Notes under the pieces: generated by a model
The model's input: only the letters and a program-made list of their open reading frames with translations
Databases searched by the model: none
What the model was told of the DNA's origin: nothing
Position numbers and translations under genes: made by a program
Shown: positions 57,838-64,000 of the stretch, piece by piece
Position numbering within the stretch: position 1 is the first letter of the stretch
Layout: each line of letters begins with the position of its first letter
DNA from: an uncultured Bacteroidales bacterium
GTDB taxonomy: Bacteria > Bacteroidota > Bacteroidia > Bacteroidales > UBA932
NCBI GenBank assembly: GCA_900321715.1
Contig: ONXC01000003.1
Span: 113,401-177,400, forward strand
Length of the DNA stretch: 64,000 bases
Direction: 5' to 3'

Positions 57838-59211
57838 ATGGCTTCAAAGAAGGGCAAAATACTTATTGTGGACGACAACGCCGGTATCCGCCAGGCGCTG
57901 AAGATACTTCTTCCCGTGCATTTTACCGAGGTGGAAACGCTGCCGTCGCCGGTGACGCTTGTAAGCACGCTGGAGCGATTCCGTCCTGATGTTGTGCTTC
58001 TGGATATGAATTTCAACACGTCCATCAACACCGGCAACGAAGGCCTCTACTGGGCCGGGGAAATCAAGAAAATGATGCCGGAGGTGGAAGTTGTGCTGTT
58101 TACCGCTTATGCCGATATAGCCTTGGCGGTGGAAGGAATGAAGAGAGGTGCCTTTGACTTCATTGTGAAGCCGTGGGACAATGAGAAACTGATTGAAGTG
58201 CTCACCGCCGCCCGGGACAAGGCCCGTAAGGCGATGGGAAGAGATGCCCGGTCGGAGCCGGGCATGACGGGAGCCGTCACCCCCGACCTGATCGGGGGTC
58301 TAATGTTCTGGGGTACGTCCAAGCCTATGGCCGCTATCCGGAAGACGGTGGATAAGATTGCCCCAACGGACGCCACTGTGCTCATCACCGGAGAGAACGG
58401 AACCGGAAAGGATGTTCTGGCCCGTGAAATCCACGCCAGGAGCCTCCGGAGCGGGAAACCGATGGTGGCAGTGGACGCCGGAGCAATCACTGAAACCCTC
58501 TTCGAAAGCGAACTTTTCGGCCATGTCAAGGGCGCCTTCACGGACGCTCATACGGACCACGTGGGTAAGTTCGAGCAGGCCGATGGAGGCACACTGTTCC
58601 TGGATGAAATAGGCAATATTCCCCTGCATCTTCAGGCAAAACTCCTGCGTGCCATCCAGAACCGGAGTATAGTGCGGGTAGGCGGGTCCGAGTCCAGGCC
58701 CATCAACATCAGGCTCATCTGTGCCACAAATATGGATTTGGAGCAGCTAGTCCGCGAGGGCCGGTTCCGTGAGGACCTTTATTACCGCATCAATACCGTT
58801 CACATTGCCCTCCCTGCACTCAGGGAGCGGAAGGAGGACATAGTTCCGCTGGCGCAGATGTTCCTGGAAAGGTTCGCGGAGAAATACCATCGGCCTTTGA
58901 AGGGGCTTGATGAATCGGCAAAAGCCGTACTTGAAAACGCCCGCTGGAGCGGGAATATCCGCGAACTGCAGAATGTGATTGAGAAGGCGGTCATCCTCTC
59001 TGAAGGCAGCGAGTTGACGGTGAAAGATATCCAGTTGGAGCAGGCGGCCAAGGCGGCCGAAACTACCATCAAGGCGGTGAGTGAGGCCGAGGAAGAGCGG
59101 CTGGTCCGTGATGCAATGGAGCGCACGGACGGCAATATCTCTGCCGCAGCAAAGATGCTGGGCGTGAGCCGGCCCACGCTATATGCCAAACTTAAGAAAT
59201 ACGGCCTGTGA
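57838..59211 (+). CDS. Sigma-54-dependent response regulator (NtrC family)
   Basis: 457 residues. Receiver domain (about 5-125; phospho-acceptor Asp56 in VVLLDMNFN), AAA+ activator domain (about 155-395: Walker A GENGTGKD at about 185-192, ESELFGHVKGAFTDA with the sigma-54-contacting loop at 232-237, GGTLFLDEIGN, RFREDLYYRINTVHI) and a C-terminal Fis-type HTH (about 415-457, NISAAAKMLGVSRPTLYAKL). The loop reads GAFTDA, a variant of GAFTGA that is common in Bacteroidota. It works with the kinase encoded by the next gene (4-bp overlap). A -24/-12 promoter lies at 60191, before the efflux operon. Confidence 0.95.
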   Translation: MASKKGKILIVDDNAGIRQALKILLPVHFTEVETLPSPVTLVSTLERFRPDVVLLDMNFNTSINTGNEGLYWAGEIKKMMPEVEVVLFTAYADIALAVEGMKRGAFDFIVKPWDNEKLIEVLTAARDKARKAMGRDARSEPGMTGAVTPDLIGGLMFWGTSKPMAAIRKTVDKIAPTDATVLITGENGTGKDVLAREIHARSLRSGKPMVAVDAGAITETLFESELFGHVKGAFTDAHTDHVGKFEQADGGTLFLDEIGNIPLHLQAKLLRAIQNRSIVRVGGSESRPINIRLICATNMDLEQLVREGRFREDLYYRINTVHIALPALRERKEDIVPLAQMFLERFAEKYHRPLKGLDESAKAVLENARWSGNIRELQNVIEKAVILSEGSELTVKDIQLEQAAKAAETTIKAVSEAEEERLVRDAMERTDGNISAAAKMLGVSRPTLYAKLKKYGL

Positions 59212-60089
59212 CTTTTACCGTCTGGCATATCGTAGGGGTAGCCGTCATTGCCGCAATCATTGCGGCGGTGATTGCCACAATCCGCACCAGACGGAAGGAC
59301 ATAAAGAAGGTAGCCTATATGATGGATGCCCTGGAGGACGGGGAACTGAATTTTCGTTTCCAGGAGAAAAACCAGTTCAACCGTACTCTCAACCGTATCA
59401 GGACCATTTTTGAGAAGCAGCGCCAGGCCCACGAGCAGGATTCCTGGACCAAACTCATCCGCGTTCTCACGCATGAGATTATGAATACGGTGTCGCCAAT
59501 CGCATCGCTGTCCGACGCCCTCTCCAAGTCGATGGACCAGAACGGGCACAGCGAACTGGATGTAAGGGCAGGCCTTGACACCATCAGCGATTCATCAAAG
59601 AACCTCATCAAGTTTGTGGAAACGTACCGGCAACTCTCCGGAGTGGCAAAACCTGTCCGCAAGGCCCTTGATCTGCGGGAACTGATAGATAATGTAATCG
59701 GCCTCAACAGCGAGTTCGCCGCCAGTTGCGGTGCCGCCTGCGTCTATCGGCCGGAGGAGGATGACCTTATGATTTATGCCGATGAAGGCCAAATCTCCCA
59801 GATTCTCATTAACCTCATCAAGAATGCCCTTCAGGCGGGCGCGAAGCACATCGACATAACCGCAAAGATGGGCCGCGAAGACGATGTGATTGTGGAGGTG
59901 GCTAACGACGGCGAACCCATTCCACCGGCAGCCCAGGAGCAGATTTTCATCCCGTTCTACACCACCAAGAAGGAAGGCTCCGGAATCGGCCTTTCCCTGG
60001 CCCGCCAGATTATGCGGAATCACAACGGTACCATTGAACTACTCCGCAGCGACGCCTCCGGCACCGTCTTCCAACTCCGGTTCCGGTAG
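59208..60089 (+). CDS. Sensor histidine kinase (partner of the sigma-54 regulator)
   Basis: 293 residues with a GTG start overlapping the regulator stop. One N-terminal membrane helix (about 7-25), a short HAMP/PAS-free linker, a HisKA-type dimerisation helix with His89 in RVLTHEIMNTVSPIASLSDA and a HATPase_c domain (N box LINLIKNALQAG, G box GSGIGLSLARQIMRNHNG). There is almost no periplasmic sensor part, so the signal probably comes from membrane or cytoplasm. Same operon as the regulator. Confidence 0.92.
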   Translation: MTFTVWHIVGVAVIAAIIAAVIATIRTRRKDIKKVAYMMDALEDGELNFRFQEKNQFNRTLNRIRTIFEKQRQAHEQDSWTKLIRVLTHEIMNTVSPIASLSDALSKSMDQNGHSELDVRAGLDTISDSSKNLIKFVETYRQLSGVAKPVRKALDLRELIDNVIGLNSEFAASCGAACVYRPEEDDLMIYADEGQISQILINLIKNALQAGAKHIDITAKMGREDDVIVEVANDGEPIPPAAQEQIFIPFYTTKKEGSGIGLSLARQIMRNHNGTIELLRSDASGTVFQLRFR

Positions 60090-60096
60090 TATCCAC

Positions 60097-60172
60097 TGTA
60101 AAGAAAAGTGTAAAGGGAGTGTAAAGTTTTACAGACTTTACACTCCCTGCATTTTTGTGTGTTTGCTGTAAA
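60097..60172. promoter_or_regulatory. TGTAAAG enhancer cluster and 14-bp palindrome before the efflux operon
   Basis: TGTAAAG at 60097, 60109 and 60120 (11-12 bp steps, one helical turn), TGTAAA at 60167. The third site is the left arm of a perfect palindrome AGGGAGTGTAAAGT (60114-60127) with ACTTTACACTCCCT (60135-60148). The cluster lies 20-95 bp upstream of the sigma-54 core, as expected for an enhancer-binding protein. The palindrome could also terminate the kinase transcript. Confidence 0.6.
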
Positions 60173-60190
60173 TCAATTAGTTAATGCTTT

Positions 60191-60206
60191 TGGCACGGCG
60201 GGTGCT
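60191..60206 (+). promoter_or_regulatory. Sigma-54 (-24/-12) promoter of the efflux operon
   Basis: TTGGCACGGCGGGTGCTT: GG at 60192-60193 and GC at 60204-60205 with the exact 10-nt spacing of the TGGCAC-N5-TTGC consensus. Start of transcription is expected near 60217, upstream of the ATG at 60239 and downstream of the GTG at 60212. Confidence 0.8.
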
Positions 60207-60238
60207 TATGTTTGGTACGGTTAAACATAAGTATTGAT

Positions 60239-61570
60239 ATGAAAAACCTTTTCATTAAGTGTGTAGTTACAGCCCTGGCGCTTGCTGAGACAGTCAGCGC
60301 CAGCGGCCAGACTACTATGAACCTCAACGATTGCATGCGTTACGCCATCTCCAATTCCACCAAGGTGCGGATCCAGGAGGCGGCTATCGGTGACGCCCGG
60401 ATTGCCCGGCGGGATGCGGCGCTCACGCTTTTCACTCCGCAGATTACGGCGCAGACCTATGCGTACTACAATTTCGGCCGTAGCATCGACCCCCAGACCA
60501 ATACGTATTTCAATACCACGTCGTTCCACAATAACTACGGCGTGAGTGCCGGCTACGACCTTTTCGACGGCTTTAAAGCGGTGAACAATTATAAGATTTC
60601 CAAGACCGGAATGCTCATTGCCGACTCCCAGGAGAAGCAGGTTGAGGCCGATATCTGCCTTGCCGTGATGGAGGCGTACTACAACGTAGTCTATTACAAA
60701 CGCCTCTGTGACGTGTATGAGGAGCAGGTTGCCGCTGCGGAGCAGGCCCTGGCCAAAGCCAAGAGGCAGGAAGAACTGGGCCAGAAAGGCCACGCAGACG
60801 TCATCCAGATGGAGGCCGACCTTGCCGACCGCCAGTATGACCTTACCAACACCTTCAATAAGTATCAGGACCAGAAGATGACGCTGTCAGACCTTATGTT
60901 CTGGCCGATGGATGAGGAACTGGTCATTGACACTTCTATGCCGGTGTGGCAGATTGAGCCGGTGGCCACAGAGTCAGTTGTTGACTTTGCCCTGGAGCAC
61001 AATCCAGGGGTCCAGATTGCATCCTGGAAGGAACTCAACGCCAAGCGTGAACTGAGCACAGCCAAATGGCAGGTGCTTCCTTCAATCGGCCTTTATGCAG
61101 GCTGGAATACCAGTTATTATACCTATCAGGGAGCGGCTACAAGCCCGTTCTGGAATCAGTTCAGAAACAATGGCGGCGAATATGTACAGCTCTCTCTCCA
61201 GATTCCTATCTGGAACCGCCTGGCCAAGGCTTCCGCCATTTCCAAGAAGCGGAATGCGCTTCAAAAGGCCACGGCCGAACTGGACCAGAAGCGCCGGGAT
61301 GTGGAATCAGAGGTGAGAAGGGCTGTCCAGGACCGCGACGGATCGGCTATCGCCTATCAGCAGGCGCAGCGAAAGGCAGAAGTGCAGGCCGAGGCCTACA
61401 CCCTGAACCTCAAGAAACTGGAGCAGGGCCTCATTTCTCCGCTGGAGTTCCAGACGGCAAACAACAACTACCTCAAGGCCCAGGCCGATGAAATGAACAG
61501 CCTGTTCAAGTACCTCATCAAGCAGGCGGTGGTCCGCTACTACAATGGAGTTGAATACGTAAATCAGTAA
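60239..61570 (+). CDS. TolC-family outer-membrane efflux protein
   Basis: 443 residues. Start taken at ATG 60239 (MKNLFIKCVVTALALAETVS); an in-frame GTG at 60212 lies before the predicted sigma-54 start site. Two OEP repeats with long coiled helices: LNDCMRYAISNSTKVRIQEA, YNFGRSIDPQTNTYFNTTSF, QAEEQALAKAKRQEELGQKG-like helices, and AYTLNLKKLEQGLISPLEFQ, TANNNYLKAQADEMNSLFKY at the end. It forms the outer-membrane duct for the adaptor and permease encoded next. First gene of the operon, 6 bp before the adaptor. Confidence 0.93.
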   Translation: MKNLFIKCVVTALALAETVSASGQTTMNLNDCMRYAISNSTKVRIQEAAIGDARIARRDAALTLFTPQITAQTYAYYNFGRSIDPQTNTYFNTTSFHNNYGVSAGYDLFDGFKAVNNYKISKTGMLIADSQEKQVEADICLAVMEAYYNVVYYKRLCDVYEEQVAAAEQALAKAKRQEELGQKGHADVIQMEADLADRQYDLTNTFNKYQDQKMTLSDLMFWPMDEELVIDTSMPVWQIEPVATESVVDFALEHNPGVQIASWKELNAKRELSTAKWQVLPSIGLYAGWNTSYYTYQGAATSPFWNQFRNNGGEYVQLSLQIPIWNRLAKASAISKKRNALQKATAELDQKRRDVESEVRRAVQDRDGSAIAYQQAQRKAEVQAEAYTLNLKKLEQGLISPLEFQTANNNYLKAQADEMNSLFKYLIKQAVVRYYNGVEYVNQ

Positions 61571-61576
61571 GAAACT

Positions 61577-62833
61577 ATGGATAAGATCATTGAGAAGAAA
61601 ACCGGATGGCGCGTGGCGTTCACGAAAAAGGCTCTGCCCTGGTGGCTTGGAGCGCTGCTGCTGGTGTTTGTGATTTACCTGATAGCAAGGCCGAACAACA
61701 AGACCCTGCGCGTGGATAAGGACACTGTGACAATTTCAACGGCGGTCAAGGGAGAGTTCAACGACTATATCCGCATCAGCGGCAGGGTGCAGCCCATGAC
61801 AACCATCCAGCTGAGCCCGCAGGAGGGCGGCATCGTGGAGAAGATTCTCATTGAGGAAGGCTCCCGGGTAAAGGCCGGAGACCCCATCCTGGTCCTTTCC
61901 AACGATAACCTGGACCTCCAGATCTTAAACTCCGAGGCCGAACTGGCCGAAAAGGAGAATATCCTCCGAAACACCCAGATCCAGATGGAACAGCAAAAGC
62001 TGGACGTGCGCCAGAACGTGCTGGAATACGGAATGCAGGTGGATCGCCTGCGCCGCGCCTACCTCCAGCAGAAGGCCCTCTATGAGGACAAACTCATTGC
62101 CAAGGAGGAATACCTCAAGGCCGAAGAAGACTACAAGCTGGCCCAGCAGAAGTACGACCTCATGGCCGAACGCTCCAAGCAGGACAGCCTGTACCGCGGC
62201 ACCCAGATCGACCGCATGGAAGAAAGCCTGGAGAATATGCAACTGAATATGTCAATGATTCGCCGGCGCAAGAGCAACTTGATTGTGAAGGCGCCCATCG
62301 ACGGCGAACTGGGCCTTCTGGACGTAGTGCTGGGCCAGAGCATCGCCAGCGGCACCAAAATCGGCCAAATCAACTCCGTGGGCACCTACAAGGTGGAGGC
62401 GCAGATTGACGAGCACTACATCGACCGCGTCGTGGCGGGCCTGGAAGCCACCTTCGAGCGCCAGGGTGAGACCTATTCCACAGTCATCCGCAAGGTCTAT
62501 CCAGAGGTTCGCGACGGCAAGTTCAAGGCCGATTTCAAGTTTGGCGGTGAGCAGCCGGATAACATCCGCGCCGGCCAAACCTACTACCTGAACCTCCAGC
62601 TGGGCCAGCCCGAAGAGGCCGTCATCATCCCGCGCGGAACCTTCTACCAGAAGACCGGCGGAAAGTGGATATACGTCGTTAACAAAGATGGCAACAAGGC
62701 CGTCAAAAGAGAGATACGCATCGGCCGTCAGAACCCGCAGTATTACGAGGTACTGGAAGGCCTTGAACCCGGCGAGAGGGTGATTACCTCCGGGTATGAT
62801 ACGTATGGTGATAGTGATGTATTGGTGTTCTAA
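61577..62833 (+). CDS. Periplasmic adaptor (HlyD/MacA-type membrane fusion protein)
   Basis: 418 residues: an N-terminal membrane helix (about 20-40, PWWLGALLLVFVIYLIA), a lipoyl half-motif (EGGIVEKILIEEGSRVKAGD), a long coiled hairpin (about 110-215), the second lipoyl half (RKSNLIVKAPIDGELGLLDV), a beta-barrel and a membrane-proximal domain (PEEAVIIPRGTFYQKTGGKW, IYVVNKDGNKAVKREIRIG). It bridges the TolC protein and the ABC permease. Same operon, 3 bp before the permease. Confidence 0.93.
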   Translation: MDKIIEKKTGWRVAFTKKALPWWLGALLLVFVIYLIARPNNKTLRVDKDTVTISTAVKGEFNDYIRISGRVQPMTTIQLSPQEGGIVEKILIEEGSRVKAGDPILVLSNDNLDLQILNSEAELAEKENILRNTQIQMEQQKLDVRQNVLEYGMQVDRLRRAYLQQKALYEDKLIAKEEYLKAEEDYKLAQQKYDLMAERSKQDSLYRGTQIDRMEESLENMQLNMSMIRRRKSNLIVKAPIDGELGLLDVVLGQSIASGTKIGQINSVGTYKVEAQIDEHYIDRVVAGLEATFERQGETYSTVIRKVYPEVRDGKFKADFKFGGEQPDNIRAGQTYYLNLQLGQPEEAVIIPRGTFYQKTGGKWIYVVNKDGNKAVKREIRIGRQNPQYYEVLEGLEPGERVITSGYDTYGDSDVLVF

Positions 62834-62836
62834 GTT

Positions 62837-64000
62837 ATGAAGAGTTTTTGGAACTTTCTGAAGAAGAACAAGTTATACGGGGTCATCAACCTCGTGGGCC
62901 TGACGGTGTCGATGGCCTTCGTGCTCCTGCTGGCGGTATATGTGCAGCGACAGCTATCCACGGATACTTTCCAGGAGAACGCCGACCGGATCTACGTGAT
63001 TGCCAATGAGGATAACGTTACGATGGGCTATTGGCTGGATAAGCACCTGAAAAACAATTTTCCTGAAATCGAGAAGGGTTGCTGCGTGGCCAATATGTCC
63101 TCCTCCGCCGCCTTTTCCATTGACGGGGAAAGGGTATATGGTAGCACCATGGCGGCAGACAGCACTTTTTTTGAGATATTCAGTTATGACCTGGTGAAGG
63201 GAAACAAGGCTGACTGGCGCGTTTCCTGGGACCGCTGTATGGTTAGCGAAGAGTTTGCTAACGCCAATTTCGGAGAAAAGGATCCCATCGGCCAGATTAT
63301 CCAATTCAATTATGAGGGTACTTTTCCCCTTACGGTCTGTGGCATCTACAAGGAATTCGGCAATTCCATCTTGAAGGCGCCCGACGTGTTGGTGCGCGGC
63401 GAGATGATGCCCAAGACCAATTCTTCCCACGATGAATATATGTCGAACGCCGGAGGCGGAATATGCTTTGTGATGGCATACCCGGGCGCCGACCTTCTGG
63501 CCCGGCAGGACGACATTCTGAGCTGGTGTGAAGAGCATTTCTGGGTCTACAAAAGCCAGTACGACAAGGTTCGGATTATTCCTCTCAGAGACATGTACTT
63601 TCTGAATGAAGGGATTAGATACGGGTCAGATACTATCCAGTTCGGCAACCGCAGCTTCGTAAACCTGCTTCTGGCTATGTGCCTGCTTCTGCTGGCCTTT
63701 GCTGTGTTGAACTATATCAATATGACCACGGCGCTGACCGGTTTCCGAGCCAAGGAAATGGCCACCCGGCGTCTGGTAGGAGCTGAGAAACGGAGCATTT
63801 TCCTCAAAGTTATCTCGGAAAGCACCATTATCTGTGCCATCTCGATGCTGCTGGCCATCCTGCTGGCCGAAGCGCTTGCGCCTACGGCCTCCCGGATTCT
63901 TGAGTACCAGGTATCCATTTTCAAGGCGATTACGCCTGTCAATGTGTTGCTTGTACTGGGCTTTATCGTGATACTCGGAATCCTGTCCGGCCTTGTGCCT
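62837..64000 (+). CDS. MacB/FtsX-type ABC permease, 3' end outside window
   Basis: Open from ATG 62837 to the window edge (about 388 codons). First membrane helix (about 17-37, VINLVGLTVSMAFVLLLAVY), a large periplasmic MacB_PCD domain (about 40-270, PIGQIIQFNYEGTFPLTVCG), then FtsX helices (SFVNLLLAMCLLLLAFAVLN, EMATRRLVGAEKRSIFLKVI with the typical R-x-L/V-G-A motif, VNVLLVLGFIVILGILSGLV). Its ATPase is not yet seen and is probably encoded downstream. It exports a small molecule, peptide or lipoprotein under sigma-54 control. Confidence 0.9.
   Translation, partial: MKSFWNFLKKNKLYGVINLVGLTVSMAFVLLLAVYVQRQLSTDTFQENADRIYVIANEDNVTMGYWLDKHLKNNFPEIEKGCCVANMSSSAAFSIDGERVYGSTMAADSTFFEIFSYDLVKGNKADWRVSWDRCMVSEEFANANFGEKDPIGQIIQFNYEGTFPLTVCGIYKEFGNSILKAPDVLVRGEMMPKTNSSHDEYMSNAGGGICFVMAYPGADLLARQDDILSWCEEHFWVYKSQYDKVRIIPLRDMYFLNEGIRYGSDTIQFGNRSFVNLLLAMCLLLLAFAVLNYINMTTALTGFRAKEMATRRLVGAEKRSIFLKVISESTIICAISMLLAILLAEALAPTASRILEYQVSIFKAITPVNVLLVLGFIVILGILSGLVP

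Noticed and set aside
60212-60238. GTG at 60212 as the TolC start
   Set aside because: It precedes the transcription start predicted from the sigma-54 promoter, and the extra residues weaken the signal peptide.

Overview
The window looks like a chromosomal segment of an anaerobic, carbohydrate-degrading member of the Bacteroidota, most likely order Bacteroidales. The support is three SusC/SusD outer-membrane pairs, many TAnnTTTG -7 promoter boxes, SusE/F-like glycan binding, a BACON-GH16 enzyme, a tRNA without encoded CCA, an oxygen-sensitive class III ribonucleotide reductase and a FeoA-FeoB fusion. The family or genus cannot be decided from the sequence. Layout, left to right. (1) 1-9032, minus strand: a polysaccharide-utilisation operon with two tandem SusC/SusD pairs (the last SusD runs off the window), controlled by a divergent membrane regulator (9147-11741) that has a sensor propeller and an AraC-type helix-turn-helix but no kinase. 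(2) 11769-12622: a PrsW-like membrane protease and tRNA-Leu(CAA). (3) 12612-20525: an 8-kb island behind the tRNA. The tRNA 3' end is repeated at 15825 and 20507, so it looks like two tandem cassettes. Cassette 1 has two lipoproteins, a remnant of a LuxR-type regulator and an intact TPR-LuxR regulator. Cassette 2 has a large UvrD-like helicase with zinc fingers and a nuclease-like segment, an unknown protein and a BRO-N protein. No recombinase is present. (4) 20938-28552: a TerB-like protein, an esterase, a shortened FecCD-type permease, and a suf Fe-S assembly operon (sufB, a PnuC-like transporter, sufC, a minimal sufD) followed by a frameshifted TPR/HTH regulator. (5) 28706-38221: a compact beta-glucan locus (GH3, SusC, SusD, surface glycan-binding lipoprotein, BACON-GH16), which fits laminarin-type or mixed-linkage beta-glucan use. 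(6) 38345-49683: HicAB toxin-antitoxin, a CotH-like lipoprotein, a ComM/YifB ATPase, an unknown lipoprotein, ispE, tsaE, an ECF sigma factor with an anti-sigma protein fused to an outer-membrane barrel, and a TPR protein with an EnvC-like LytM protein. (7) 49903-57691: anaerobic ribonucleotide reductase nrdDG, a phosphopantetheinyl transferase, malate dehydrogenase, a small secreted protein and FeoAB. (8) 57838-64000: a sigma-54-dependent response regulator and its histidine kinase, followed by a good -24/-12 promoter in front of a TolC, HlyD-type adaptor and MacB-type permease efflux operon. Three DNA-level signals run across the genes. The heptamer GGCCGAT/ATCGGCC occurs about 100 times (about 8-10 expected) with no strand preference, and is missing from the island core and most of the second PUL. 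A family of GTCGCAGGT/ACCTGCGAC intergenic repeats occurs at three loci. Many genes have the -7 box only 2-7 nt before the ATG, which implies leaderless transcripts.
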